Assembly: GCA_019421345.1 (NCBI GenBank)
Contig: JAHZFL010000011.1
Span: 26,818-90,817, forward strand
From: Roseburia sp.
Lineage (GTDB): Bacteria; Bacillota; Clostridia; Lachnospirales; Lachnospiraceae
Length of the DNA stretch: 64,000 nucleotides
Reading direction: 5' to 3'
Shown in pieces: positions 1-8,676 of the stretch (positions are counted from its first letter, which is position 1; each line of letters opens with the position of its first letter). Below the pieces are notes generated by a model that was given only the letters and a program-made list of their open reading frames with translations, searched no databases and had not been told where the DNA came from. The translations under genes and the position numbers were made by a program.

Positions 1-357
1 AATCTTACCCATGCGCTCGAAAATATCTGGATGACGCAGAGCCGATACGCAGTGCACAAGGAAGTGCCGATTTCCCATGTATTTACCGAAAATGAGACGG
101 GCAGCGATCTGTTTTACAACGGGCGATTTGACTTTGTCGTATATGAGAAGCAGGGCAGGCAGGAGCTTCCGATTCTCGCCATTGAGCTGGATGGTAAGGA
201 GCATTTTGAGGATGAGGTCGTTAAGAAACGCGATAAAAAGAAAAATGAAATCTGCAAGGCGCACGATCTGCAGATTATCCGTGTGGAAAATTCGTATGCC
301 AGAAGATACAATCATATGAAAGAAATACTGCTGAATTACTTTTCGATGATACACTGA
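1..357 (+). CDS. C-terminal part of a DUF2726-like PD-(D/E)xK nuclease-fold protein (5' truncated by window edge)
   Basis: The frame is open from base 1, so the gene begins upstream; an internal Met at base 31 is probably not the start. The visible 118 residues carry FDFVV followed about 20 residues later by AIELDGKEH and then a basic stretch (VVKKRDKKKNEIC). This acidic-strand, E-x-K arrangement is typical of PD-(D/E)xK restriction-endonuclease-like folds, and the closest family I recognise is DUF2726, often the C-terminal domain of larger helicase or nuclease proteins. Its substrate cannot be deduced. A terminator follows at 414-455. Family assignment is moderate, because only the tail is visible. 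Confidence 0.6.
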   Translation, partial: NLTHALENIWMTQSRYAVHKEVPISHVFTENETGSDLFYNGRFDFVVYEKQGRQELPILAIELDGKEHFEDEVVKKRDKKKNEICKAHDLQIIRVENSYARRYNHMKEILLNYFSMIH

Positions 358-413
358 TATGGCAGCACTCATCAATTTTAACAGCATACAGAAACAATGG
401 TCAGCAATCAGGA

Positions 414-455
414 AAAAAGTAACCGTCCTAAAGCAAAGGAATGCGGTTACTTTTT
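414..455 (+). terminator. Intrinsic terminator after the DUF2726-like gene
   Basis: Perfect 12-bp inverted repeat (414-425 with 444-455, core AGTAACCG / CGGTTACT) with an 18-nt loop. A-tracts and T-tracts flank the stem, so it could work in both directions. Confidence 0.75.
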
Positions 456-812
456 GCAGCTTATGAAATTTGGGTGAACCGGCTTAAGTCCGGACAATGG
501 AGACAGGGCATACGTTGATTTACACGATCGATCGGGTGAGGAAGAAAAGAGTTTGAATCAATAAGCCCCTGAAAGGAGTCATGGTAAATAGTTACAAATC
601 ACATCTCCTGAAAATATACTAATTGCACAAATGCAAATTATATAAAATATAAAATTTGTTAAAATGGTAAATATATTTCTGGTTTAGGTCAATTAATTAC
701 ATGTTAAAATGCTCGTATTTCCCGTATAATTTTAGAAAAACACAGTTGTTTTCACCACTTTCGTATTAGGGGAAGAAAGTGGTGAATTATTTGACTGGGA
801 GATAGGAGGAGC
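456..812 (+). promoter_or_regulatory. AT-rich leader of the GH98-like gene with a 12-bp hairpin
   Basis: No gene is seen here. The stretch from about 600 is very AT-rich. A TATAAT box lies at 725-730 with only a weak -35 (GTTAAA, 16-nt spacer). Between this -10 and the Shine-Dalgarno is a perfect 12-bp inverted repeat, 751-762 with 775-786 (TTCACCACTTTC and its complement), with a 12-nt loop. A smaller inverted repeat TTGCA-CAAA-TGCAA sits at 623-636. Either could be a carbohydrate-responsive operator or RNA structure; neither matches a site I know. Confidence 0.45.
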
Positions 813-818
813 ATGAGT

Positions 819-3371
819 ATGAAGGGTTTTTTTAAGACATTTGCAGCATCTGCAATGATTTCTGCGGCTCTGTTGATGTCGGGTATGACCTTACAGGCAG
901 CGGAGGCAAAAGAAACGCCGCTGTCCAATCTTGCGAAGGGAATCAATCCCACGCCAGAGAGCGGCGGCACATTGGAGAATGGTCAATTTGTGACAGACGA
1001 GCAGAAATATAACCTGCAGCAGGCGGCGGTCATCAAAAATTCTGCCTATGTGCAGTTGGATTTGGGAGCACAGTATTCCATTGAGGTTATTAATTTAAAG
1101 AGAGAGGAGGAGAAGTCATACCAAAATACGGCGATTGTATTGGCTTCGGATGAGAGTTTTTCTGATGCACAGGTCATTTACTATCAAAATAAAGATGACA
1201 TCATCGGTAAGCTTGGGGCGAATGTCAACATTACCGCAAGTGGGCAGGCAAGCGTCTATAAGGAGACTTACGGGGGACAATGGTTTTATATGGAGGGAGA
1301 CGGCACGACTCCGACAGCACCGCAGACCGTTAAGAAGGCACGCTATGTACGCGTTTATTTGACTGCGCCGGAAGCTTTGGCCGAAAATAAAATTCTGGAG
1401 CTGGCAGTTTATGGATATAAGGATGAGAATAGAAGATCGGAGGCAGTCAGAGAAAAACGTCAGATTGATGCAGAGCATCCGCTTTTTATCGTTCCGTGTT
1501 ATTCCAGTAACTACTATAAACCAGGGCAGGAGGAAGAACCGTCTTTTAAGGGAAATGAGACAATGACAGGGCGCTGGGGAGCAGTGCCGGAAAACCTGCG
1601 TCCTTATCATGTGTTGTTAGCGCATACGGATAATCTCGGAATGAGTCCTGGAAAGGAGTTCCAAGATAACAATGATCATAAACGTAATAATCAGTATGTG
1701 CTTCAGTCGTTCTACGAACACTGCTTAAGGATCGGATATGAGAATGAGATTCCTGTGATGCTTATGGGAATTACCGCAAGCGCAGTGCCAAACGGCGGAA
1801 CAAGGTACAACCTCACTGCCGTCATGGATTACGGATGGCTTGACTTGATGTACCGCATGTATCCGAATATGGAGGGAACCTTAAATACGGAAAATCATTG
1901 GAGCGGACACCAGGAAGCGGTGGCAACAGGGAGTGCGGAGCAGCTTAATATTGCAGCACGCCACAATGGGTATTTTGCATGGACGGAGCGCAGCGACTTT
2001 CTTGAAGATAACGGCGTGAAAAATAATGAGAAGTGGAAAGAAGCAGTCAAGAAGCATGGTGATTCTCTTTATTTAATGTATAAGAGTACCGGAGCTGTGG
2101 GCGGACAGGAGTACTCTACCCAGAGCTATATGCAGGGGCTTTGGCTCGGCGGCTATACAGCAGGCTGGGGAGGACTCATTGATACATGGGCATGGTCGAA
2201 TGTAGCACAAGGACCGCTGGGGGCTGATAAAGACTCACTTGGGAATATGAAATGGCGCGGTGTGGTTGCTTATCCTGAGGCAATGCTTGGCGAACAGTTG
2301 ATGAATATGTATCTGGAGGGCGCAACCATTTATACAATGGAGCATCCGGGGTATACCTATGGCGTAAATAATAAAAATTCACCACTGTATACAAACGTTG
2401 TGTTGCAAGTGATGGAGCATATTGTAAAGCATCCGGCGCCTACCAGAGAAGAAGTTTTAGGCAGGACGAAGGCAATTATTTATGGGACGCTCAAGGATAA
2501 AAAAGTTTTTGAACTGGTCGGAGAAACAGACTTAAATTATTTCCTGTATGATACGGGGCGCTACGGATCGATTCCTGTCATTGCAGACTGGAAAACGAAG
2601 CAGGAAATAGAGGAAGAACTTGCAGACGCTTGTACAAAATATGGCATTGAGATGCCGGAATTACTGGATGCATCAGATCCAAGGCTGTCGGGAGACCAAC
2701 TGCAAGCTTATTTCCGGTCAAAATATGAAAAAGAATATAACGGAGATGCTTTTGCTGATTTATGGAAGGATGAATGGTATGTCTATAACAATGAGCATGA
2801 TCCGGCTGATATTGATGCTGGACAGACAGCAGTACTGCCGATGACGGACGGAACAAATGATACCATACGTCTCAAAACCACAGATTTAAAAGCACATACA
2901 TGGTTTGTTGCAGATCATAGCATACAGAACGGAAGCATGGAAATTTATCTGAACAATTACCGGACAGATAAGAGCGGATTATTCAACGGAACAGAGGCGG
3001 GCGTTTCATTTGATGCAAAAGGTGACCTTGCGATGGCTGCGGATGGACGTTCCTGTCTGGGGCTTGATCAGTATGTAGCGCAATCCACCAATAATCCTGA
3101 CGATAACGACCTTCGTACCACTACATGGGAATTGACAAAGCTGACGCATGCACCGAAAGTTGAGGTTGTGGAAGCGCAGGAATGGAAAGATGGAAGCTCG
3201 CCGCAGATTACCTTAGAGCCGGTGAAGTTTGACGAGAATACCGGAAAGGCGACGATCACTGTAAAGAGCAACGGATGGGTGCGCCTGAGAATCAGTGAGC
3301 TTGATTTTGCGCAGGATGAAAATGCAGAACAGATTACAGATACACCGGCAGAGGGGACTGTGGCAGAGTGA
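819..3371 (+). CDS. Secreted GH98-like endo-beta-galactosidase (putative)
   Basis: A large exported glycosidase. A signal peptide (basic start, hydrophobic core, AxA-type end near residue 30) is followed by a beta-sandwich resembling an F5/8 or NPCBM-type galactose-binding module (about 35-200, ending in RYVRVYL...LELAVYG). The central domain (about 218-560) has the pattern I associate with glycoside hydrolase family 98: LFIVPCYSS, WGAVPENLRPYHVLL, HTDNLGMSPG, GTLNTENHWSGH, YFAWTERSD and GGLIDTWAW. The C-terminal 290 residues would be the accessory beta-domain. GH98 enzymes release blood-group A/B trisaccharides from host glycans. AGGAGG at 804-809 is 9 nt from the ATG at 819 but only 3 nt from the ATG at 813, so 819 is preferred. 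No sortase motif or dockerin is present. Family call moderate; substrate inferred. Confidence 0.65.
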   Translation: MKGFFKTFAASAMISAALLMSGMTLQAAEAKETPLSNLAKGINPTPESGGTLENGQFVTDEQKYNLQQAAVIKNSAYVQLDLGAQYSIEVINLKREEEKSYQNTAIVLASDESFSDAQVIYYQNKDDIIGKLGANVNITASGQASVYKETYGGQWFYMEGDGTTPTAPQTVKKARYVRVYLTAPEALAENKILELAVYGYKDENRRSEAVREKRQIDAEHPLFIVPCYSSNYYKPGQEEEPSFKGNETMTGRWGAVPENLRPYHVLLAHTDNLGMSPGKEFQDNNDHKRNNQYVLQSFYEHCLRIGYENEIPVMLMGITASAVPNGGTRYNLTAVMDYGWLDLMYRMYPNMEGTLNTENHWSGHQEAVATGSAEQLNIAARHNGYFAWTERSDFLEDNGVKNNEKWKEAVKKHGDSLYLMYKSTGAVGGQEYSTQSYMQGLWLGGYTAGWGGLIDTWAWSNVAQGPLGADKDSLGNMKWRGVVAYPEAMLGEQLMNMYLEGATIYTMEHPGYTYGVNNKNSPLYTNVVLQVMEHIVKHPAPTREEVLGRTKAIIYGTLKDKKVFELVGETDLNYFLYDTGRYGSIPVIADWKTKQEIEEELADACTKYGIEMPELLDASDPRLSGDQLQAYFRSKYEKEYNGDAFADLWKDEWYVYNNEHDPADIDAGQTAVLPMTDGTNDTIRLKTTDLKAHTWFVADHSIQNGSMEIYLNNYRTDKSGLFNGTEAGVSFDAKGDLAMAADGRSCLGLDQYVAQSTNNPDDNDLRTTTWELTKLTHAPKVEVVEAQEWKDGSSPQITLEPVKFDENTGKATITVKSNGWVRLRISELDFAQDENAEQITDTPAEGTVAE

Positions 3372-3433
3372 AGCGACTGACACGGCGTATACGGTAAGTT
3401 GTCTGCGTAAATTTATGATAAGATAGATAGAAG

Positions 3434-3460
3434 CCGCCCGCATCCTGCGGGCGGTATTTC
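3434..3460. terminator. GC-rich hairpin between convergent genes
   Basis: Nine-bp perfect stem CCGCCCGCA / TGCGGGCGG with a 3-nt loop (3434-3454), between the GH98-like gene (+) and the YeiH gene (-). The T-tail (TATTTC) is weak, so its strength as a terminator is uncertain. Confidence 0.6.
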
Positions 3461-3518
3461 AAGTGATTTGGTATACGTTGTACCGGTCAGTGATTGGCGG
3501 ACAATGTGCTCTATCCTA

Positions 3519-4595
3519 TTACCATATCCCCATCACCCTTTGAAGCACAAGACTTACGGCGGTGATGCCGCCCCAGCAGCACGCACCCAGAAGGAGCGGT
3601 TTTCCTCCGGTTTTGATCAATTTGACCATATTGCTGTTTAAGCCGATCGCAGCCATTGCCATTACGACAAAGAATTTGCTCAGTTCCTTAAAGGGCTGGA
3701 ACACGGCAGCAGAGACGCCGAGATTTTGCGCGATCGTTGTGACAACGGAGGCAGCGACAAAGTAGAGAATAAAGAAGGGAAATACCTTGCCGATGCGAAC
3801 CTTTTCTGTGTCGGTACGCTGCTGTCTGTCTCTGCGTGCGCGGGAGAGTGCCAGCACCAGAGTAATCGGAATGATGGCAAGCGTTCGTGTCAGCTTCACG
3901 GTGACGGCGGTATCAAGCGTCTGACTTCCCAGTCCCCACATACTGTCCCAGGTTGCGGCGGCAGCAGTCACGGACGAGGTATCATTGACCGCAGTTCCGG
4001 CAAAGATACCGAATGCCTCGCCGCTTGCCGTGTTAAATCCGATCGCACGTCCCAAAATTGGAAAAAGAATTGCCGCAAGCACATTGAAAAAGAAAATAAC
4101 GGAAATCGCCTGTGCAACCTCGTCATCATCCGCATCAATGACCGGAGCGGTTGCAGCGATCGCTGAACCGCCGCAGATCGAAGAACCGACGCCGACGAGT
4201 GTTGAAATGTTGGAGGGAATGCCAAGCGCCTTATGCAGTACAAATGCGATGAGCAAAGAGACAGCAATCGTACCTATGATGATCGGAAGCGATTGCTTTC
4301 CCGTCATCAGAATGACATTCAAATTCATGCCAAAACCAAGCAGAACGACGGCTGTCTGTAAAATCATTTTTGAGGTAAACTTGATGCCGCTTTGCGCAAT
4401 TCCTTTATCAGTCCAAAAACCGGTGATCACCATTCCGGCGACAATGGCGATGATCGCGCCGCCGACAAGCGGAAAAACCTTTCCCAGATACCACGACGGC
4501 AATGCAATCGCAAGACATACCAGAATGCCCGGCAGATCTTTCTGAAATGTAAGGATCGGGTGCGCGGTGCGGGTGTTATCTTTTTGCAGTTTCAT
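3519..4595 (-). CDS. YeiH/UPF0324 family putative sulfate exporter
   Basis: Integral membrane protein of 358 aa with about ten hydrophobic segments. The family pattern is clear: VVLLGFGMNLN, GVGSSICGGSAIAATAPVIDADDDEVAQAISVIFFFNVLAAILFPILG and GTAVNDTSSVTAAAA. YeiH/YadS members are annotated as putative sulfate exporters, though the transport evidence for the family is thin. The protein stands alone on the minus strand, divergent from deoB (about 200 bp apart) and convergent with the GH98-like gene. Membership is confident; substrate is not. Confidence 0.88.
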   Translation of the reverse strand: MKLQKDNTRTAHPILTFQKDLPGILVCLAIALPSWYLGKVFPLVGGAIIAIVAGMVITGFWTDKGIAQSGIKFTSKMILQTAVVLLGFGMNLNVILMTGKQSLPIIIGTIAVSLLIAFVLHKALGIPSNISTLVGVGSSICGGSAIAATAPVIDADDDEVAQAISVIFFFNVLAAILFPILGRAIGFNTASGEAFGIFAGTAVNDTSSVTAAAATWDSMWGLGSQTLDTAVTVKLTRTLAIIPITLVLALSRARRDRQQRTDTEKVRIGKVFPFFILYFVAASVVTTIAQNLGVSAAVFQPFKELSKFFVVMAMAAIGLNSNMVKLIKTGGKPLLLGACCWGGITAVSLVLQRVMGIW

Positions 4596-4798
4596 AATTT
4601 CATCTCCCAGGTAAACATATCATTAGTTCTAAAACATATCGTATCATTCATGTTTCATACCACGGCTATCCATTATACAACAGCAGATGCGGACAGGCAA
4701 TGAAAAAAGAAAGAAAAATTGTGAGATTTAGTGGAATTATAGCAGCGATGTGTGATAAAGTAAGGAAAAGAGATTTGTTTTGAAGGGGGAGTAAAACC

Positions 4799-6007
4799 AT
4801 GAGAAAATATAAGCGCATGTTTGTGATCGTTGTGGATTCACTCGGTGTTGGGGCAATGCCGGATGCGGAACAATTTGGAGACGTCGGCGTCAATACGCTG
4901 GGACACATTGCAGAAGCAGCGGGAGGACTTGCGATACCGAACCTGCAAAAGCTTGGCTTGGCAAATATCATACCATTAAAAGCGGTTGCTCCGGCTGCGG
5001 AACCGCTGGCATATTACGGAAAGCTCCGTGAAAAGAGCAACGGCAAGGATACGATGACCGGACATTGGGAGATGATGGGACTTGAGATCACCACGCCGTT
5101 CCAGACATTCACCGATACAGGATTTCCGCAGGAGCTGATCGAGGAGCTGGAAAAACGAACCGGTCATAAAATCATTGGCAATAAGAGTGCAAGCGGTACG
5201 GAGATATTGGATGAGCTTGCCGAGGAGGAGATCGCGACCGGAAACATGATCGTTTATACCTCCGCAGATTCCGTGCTTCAGATTTGCGGCAACGAGGAGA
5301 CGTTCGGGCTGGACGAGCTTTACCGCTGCTGCGAGGTCGCCCGTGAGCTTACGATGCGCGACGAGTGGAAGGTCGGACGCGTCATTGCAAGACCATATAT
5401 CGGAAAGAAAAAAGGTGCGTTTCAGCGGACAAGCAACCGTCATGATTATGCGTTAAAGCCATACGGGAGAACGGCGCTAAATGCCCTAAAGGATGCCGGG
5501 CTTGATGTCATTTCCATTGGAAAGATCAATGATATTTTTGACGGTGAGGGAATCACGCGCGCCTTAAAATCAAAAAGCTCGGTGCATGGAATGGAGCAGA
5601 CCATCGACGTGGCAGGAGAGGATTTCACAGGCTTGTGTTTTGTCAATCTGGTTGATTTTGATGCGCTTTGGGGACACAGACGCAATCCGCAGGGCTATGC
5701 AAGGGAGCTTGAGGCATTTGACGAGAAGCTTGGCATACTGCTTGCTGCACTGCGGGAGGATGATCTTTTGATGATTACGGCAGATCACGGAAATGATCCT
5801 ACTTATACAGGAACGGATCACACGAGAGAAAAAGTACCGTTTCTTGCATACGCAAAGTCAATGGCGCGGGGCGGTAAGCTTCCAGAGCAGGAGACCTTCG
5901 CAGTCATCGGCGCAACGGTAGCGGATAACTTTGGCGTGCCGATGCCGGAGGGAACGATCGGACATTCTCTTTTGGGAGAGCTGGACGAAAAAAAGGAATG
6001 TGACTAA
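4799..6007 (+). CDS. deoB: Phosphopentomutase DeoB
   Basis: Interconverts (deoxy)ribose 1-phosphate and 5-phosphate, linking nucleoside salvage with pentose metabolism. The 402 residues match the family length. N-terminal VIVVDSLGVGAMPDA and C-terminal MITADHGNDPTYTGTDHTRE supply the metal ligands of the alkaline-phosphatase fold, and KDTMTGHWEMMG carries the conserved phospho-acceptor threonine region. A purine-rich Shine-Dalgarno (GAAGGGGGAG) precedes the ATG. No nucleoside phosphorylase or deaminase neighbours it here. The 38-bp repeat array and trxA follow. Confidence 0.96.
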   Translation: MRKYKRMFVIVVDSLGVGAMPDAEQFGDVGVNTLGHIAEAAGGLAIPNLQKLGLANIIPLKAVAPAAEPLAYYGKLREKSNGKDTMTGHWEMMGLEITTPFQTFTDTGFPQELIEELEKRTGHKIIGNKSASGTEILDELAEEEIATGNMIVYTSADSVLQICGNEETFGLDELYRCCEVARELTMRDEWKVGRVIARPYIGKKKGAFQRTSNRHDYALKPYGRTALNALKDAGLDVISIGKINDIFDGEGITRALKSKSSVHGMEQTIDVAGEDFTGLCFVNLVDFDALWGHRRNPQGYARELEAFDEKLGILLAALREDDLLMITADHGNDPTYTGTDHTREKVPFLAYAKSMARGGKLPEQETFAVIGATVADNFGVPMPEGTIGHSLLGELDEKKECD

Positions 6008-6160
6008 CTCACAGATAAAATAAAAAAATTGGGTAAAATAAATACTGATCAGAAAAATGAAAACAGAAAAAGTGGAGATAAGGTAAAAATTGTATCATGG
6101 CGATTTATTTACATGAAATTTATGCGGGAGCGTCATAAATATCGTCGTGCTAAATTTTAT
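6008..6160 (+). other. AT-rich intergenic stretch downstream of deoB
   Basis: No gene seen. A weak inverted repeat ATTTATG / CATAAAT (about 6119-6141, 9-nt loop) is the only structure and could be a weak deoB terminator. The 38-bp repeat array begins immediately afterwards. Confidence 0.3.
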
Positions 6161-6312
6161 GACATAAGGACAGCTTGATAGGCGAGCCACTCGTTGTTGA
6201 CATAAGAGCGGACCGGTAAGCGAGCCACTCGTTGTTGACATAAGAGTGGATCGGTAAGCCATCCACTTGTTGTTGACATAAGAGCGGATCGGTAAGCGAG
6301 CCACTCGTTGTC
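6161..6312. repeat. Tandem array of four 38-bp intergenic repeat units
   Basis: Four directly repeated units of exactly 38 bp (6161-6198, 6199-6236, 6237-6274, 6275-6312) with no spacer between them. Each begins GACATAAG and ends CGTTGTT or similar; the first unit is the most diverged. Read on the minus strand a unit begins AACAACGAG and ends CTCTTATGTC, with partly self-complementary flanks (GAGYG / CRCTC), and unit 3 can form AGTGGAT / ATCCACT. The same 38-bp unit recurs near 14.0, 24.0 and 53.4 kb. The period is not a multiple of three and is interrupted by stops, so it is not coding. Confidence 0.9.
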
Positions 6313-6357
6313 TGAAGCCTTATCAACCTATGAAAACGCTTCGGAATGGAGGACATT

Positions 6358-6669
6358 ATGGCAGCATTAAAGATTACAAAAGAAAATTTTGAGACAGAGG
6401 TATTAAAGGCAGATAAGCCGGTACTCGTTGATTTTTGGGCAGAATGGTGCGGACCGTGCCAGATGCTTCTTCCGGTTGTGGAGGAGCTTGCCGGAGAAGT
6501 GACAGACGCAAAAATCTGCAAGGTAAATGTAGACGAACAGCCGGAGCTTGCCGGACAGTTTAGCGTGATGACGATTCCGACCTTGATCGTCTTTAAGGAA
6601 GGGAAAGCGGTGAATACTTCGATCGGAGTAAAAACAAAGAGTGAGATTCTTAAGATGCTTCAGGGATAA
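6358..6669 (+). CDS. trxA: Thioredoxin
   Basis: Small cytosolic dithiol reductase of 103 aa, the usual length, with WCGPC (C31/C34) after VLVDFWAEW and the cis-proline loop TIPTL. GGAGG at 6348-6352 is 5 nt before this ATG; an in-frame ATG at 6346 overlaps the Shine-Dalgarno and is unlikely. The leader contains CTGAAGC and GCTTCGG, which can pair just before the ribosome site, an arrangement also seen upstream of the gene at 54833. The gene sits upstream of the CcdA-TlpA fusion, so TrxA is the natural electron source for that membrane protein. trxB is separate, at 31030. Confidence 0.95.
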   Translation: MAALKITKENFETEVLKADKPVLVDFWAEWCGPCQMLLPVVEELAGEVTDAKICKVNVDEQPELAGQFSVMTIPTLIVFKEGKAVNTSIGVKTKSEILKMLQG

Positions 6670-6699
6670 GAGGCATTTGCAGGGAAATAGGAAAAAGAG

Positions 6700-6737
6700 C
6701 GCCAGCGATAGACAACGATGCCTACCGGCTGGCGTTT
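6700..6737 (+). terminator. Weak hairpin terminator after trxA
   Basis: Seven-bp stem CGCCAGC / GCTGGCG (6700-6706, 6728-6734) with a 21-nt loop and a short T-run. It may let some transcripts read into the CcdA-TlpA gene. Confidence 0.5.
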
Positions 6738-6771
6738 CTTCACATGAAATTGCTTTGAAATGGAGGATAAA

Positions 6772-8139
6772 ATGGGATTTTCATTAGATGTCAGCGTACC
6801 GGTGATCACCGTATTTTTGCAGGGACTGCTCAGCTTTTTCTCGCCGTGTGTGCTGCCGCTTCTGCCACTTTACATAGGCTATCTGTCGGGCGGAACGGCG
6901 CAACTGGGAGAGGACGGCAAGGTTACCTATGCGCGAAAGAAGGTGTTGCTCAATACCATCTTTTTTGTACTCGGCACAAGCTTTGCGTTTTTTCTGCTGG
7001 GAATCGGCGTTTCTGCATTGGGAAGCTTTTTCCGTAGCAATCATCTGTTATTTACAAGGATCGGTGCGATTTTAATTATTTTATTCGGACTTTATCAGCT
7101 TGGAATTTTTGGAAAATCGGAGTTTTTGGGAAAAGAGCGCCGCTTTCTGCCGCCGCTTGCGAAAATGACGATGTCACCGATCACGGCGCTGATCATGGGA
7201 TTTACGTTCAGCTTTGCATGGACGCCGTGCGTTGGCCCTGCGCTCACCAGCGTATTGCTCATGACGGCGACGGCGGAATCACAGCTTGTGGGAATGGCGC
7301 TGATCGGCGTATACACGCTTGGATTTGTCCTGCCGTTCCTTGCAGTTGGCATGTTTACGACAAAGCTGCTGGAGTTATTTAAGAAGCACAGAAACGTGGT
7401 GCAGTACACGGTAAAAATCGGCGCGGTCTTAATGATCTTAATGGGTGTGCTGATGTTTTCCGGAAAAATTAACGCTATCAGCGGCTATTTATCGAGCATC
7501 TCAGTGCAGGAGGAAGCTGGAGACGAGGATGCGGATGCCGGAGTACAGGAAGAAAGCGGACAGTCCGCAGAGGGCGAAAATGCAGCCGCCGGCGGTGGAA
7601 ACGAGAGCACAGCAGATGATGGGAAGGATGCCGCAGCTTCGGAGGGTGCAGGATCAGAGGATTCGGGTGATAAGAATACGCAGCCGGACCGGGAGCTGAT
7701 TCCTGCGATTGATTTTACGCTCACAGACCAGTTCGGAAACACACATAAGCTTTCTGACTATAAAGGAAAGACCGTATTCTTGAATTTCTGGGCAACATGG
7801 TGCCCGCCGTGTCGTGCCGAGATGCCTGATATTCAAAAGCTTTATGAGGAATATCAGGACGCAGGGGATGACTCGGTTGTGATTCTTGGGGTTGCTGCGC
7901 CAAACTATGGCGGAGAGAAGTCAGAGGACGAAATTACTGCATTTTTGGAGGAAAACGGCTATACCTATCCGGTTGTGATGGATGAGGGCGGAGAGATGTT
8001 CATGCAGTACGGAGTATTTTCCTATCCGACAACCTTTATGGTGAATAAGGACGGGAACGTATACGGCTATGCGAGCGGACAACTGACGGAGGATATTATG
8101 CGTGACATTATCCGACAGACAGTAGACAGTACGAAATAA
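6772..8139 (+). CDS. CcdA-TlpA fusion: membrane thiol electron transporter with extracytoplasmic thioredoxin domain
   Basis: Carries reducing equivalents from cytosolic thioredoxin across the membrane to an outside thioredoxin-like domain. Residues 1-235 form a CcdA/DsbD-type membrane domain with paired cysteines in FFSPCVLPLLPL (C26) and AWTPCVGPAL (C153). A low-complexity Glu/Ala/Gly linker follows (about 245-305), then a TlpA/ResA domain with NFWATWCPPC (C344/C347) and the cis-Pro segment YPTTF. A typical CcdA lacks the C-terminal domain, so this is a fused relay. GGAGG at 6762-6766 is 5 nt before this ATG; the in-frame ATG at 6760 overlaps it. Client proteins are unknown. Confidence 0.9.
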   Translation: MGFSLDVSVPVITVFLQGLLSFFSPCVLPLLPLYIGYLSGGTAQLGEDGKVTYARKKVLLNTIFFVLGTSFAFFLLGIGVSALGSFFRSNHLLFTRIGAILIILFGLYQLGIFGKSEFLGKERRFLPPLAKMTMSPITALIMGFTFSFAWTPCVGPALTSVLLMTATAESQLVGMALIGVYTLGFVLPFLAVGMFTTKLLELFKKHRNVVQYTVKIGAVLMILMGVLMFSGKINAISGYLSSISVQEEAGDEDADAGVQEESGQSAEGENAAAGGGNESTADDGKDAAASEGAGSEDSGDKNTQPDRELIPAIDFTLTDQFGNTHKLSDYKGKTVFLNFWATWCPPCRAEMPDIQKLYEEYQDAGDDSVVILGVAAPNYGGEKSEDEITAFLEENGYTYPVVMDEGGEMFMQYGVFSYPTTFMVNKDGNVYGYASGQLTEDIMRDIIRQTVDSTK

Positions 8140-8248
8140 AATTTATTCTGCTAGCATAGTAACTTGCACATCCATTCGATTCGTAGTAATCTGTTTTTAG
8201 AAAACATTGCTGGCAAATAAGATGTGATTTTAGAAAGCAGGTGACGCT

Positions 8249-8668
8249 ATGAAAGAGATGCTTTATTGGGCGGTAGGATGGATTACAAAGATACACAATT
8301 ACATTCTGCATTTAAACGATGCGTTTGAGTACAATTTTACAGACAAGGAGCTGCATTTTCTGGTGGTAGGCGTTTTGGGTATGGGACTTGTGTTCGGCAT
8401 TTATCCGATATTCCGCTGGCTTGTCCAAAGAAACCATGTGCTCACACTTACATGGATCTATGTATTTACGCTTATTATCGTGCTCACCTTTGCCATTGAG
8501 ATCGGTCAGAAGATCACCCATTCCGGCAATATGGAATTTGCCGACATCATGACAGGCGTGCTTGGCTTTGTGCTGATGTTTTTTGTGTTTGCCACGATCA
8601 GGGAAGTATGTCGGATGATTTTGCGACTATTTTCAGAAAAGCAGAAGGACGATGACGGCAGAAGGTAG
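8249..8668 (+). CDS. Small VanZ-like membrane protein
   Basis: A 139-aa protein with three or four hydrophobic segments. DKELHFLVVGVLGM near residue 31 and EIGQKITHSGNMEFADIMTGVLGFVL near residue 90 resemble the DK..HF and E..Q.......D...N..G pattern of VanZ-like proteins, though the fit is loose. Function unknown. It lies 8 bp before the YitT gene, suggesting cotranscription. A clearer VanZ protein occurs at 41014. Confidence 0.55.
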   Translation: MKEMLYWAVGWITKIHNYILHLNDAFEYNFTDKELHFLVVGVLGMGLVFGIYPIFRWLVQRNHVLTLTWIYVFTLIIVLTFAIEIGQKITHSGNMEFADIMTGVLGFVLMFFVFATIREVCRMILRLFSEKQKDDDGRR

Positions 8669-8676
8669 GAAAGAAA

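Noticed and set aside
580..624. Leader peptide of 13 codons after AAAGGAG upstream of the GH98-like gene
   Set aside because: The ribosome site is only 2 nt from the ATG and the peptide has no distinctive composition.
6199..6280. TTGACA within the 38-bp repeats as promoter -35 elements
   Set aside because: No -10 hexamer lies at 16-18 nt; the sequence there is GC-rich.
6095..6304. Protein-coding reading frames through the 38-bp repeats
   Set aside because: The 38-bp period shifts the frame at each unit, no ribosome site is present, and predicted residues are low-complexity shadows of the repeat.
6161..6312. CRISPR array
   Set aside because: Units are directly adjacent with no unique spacers, only four copies occur, and no cas genes are present.
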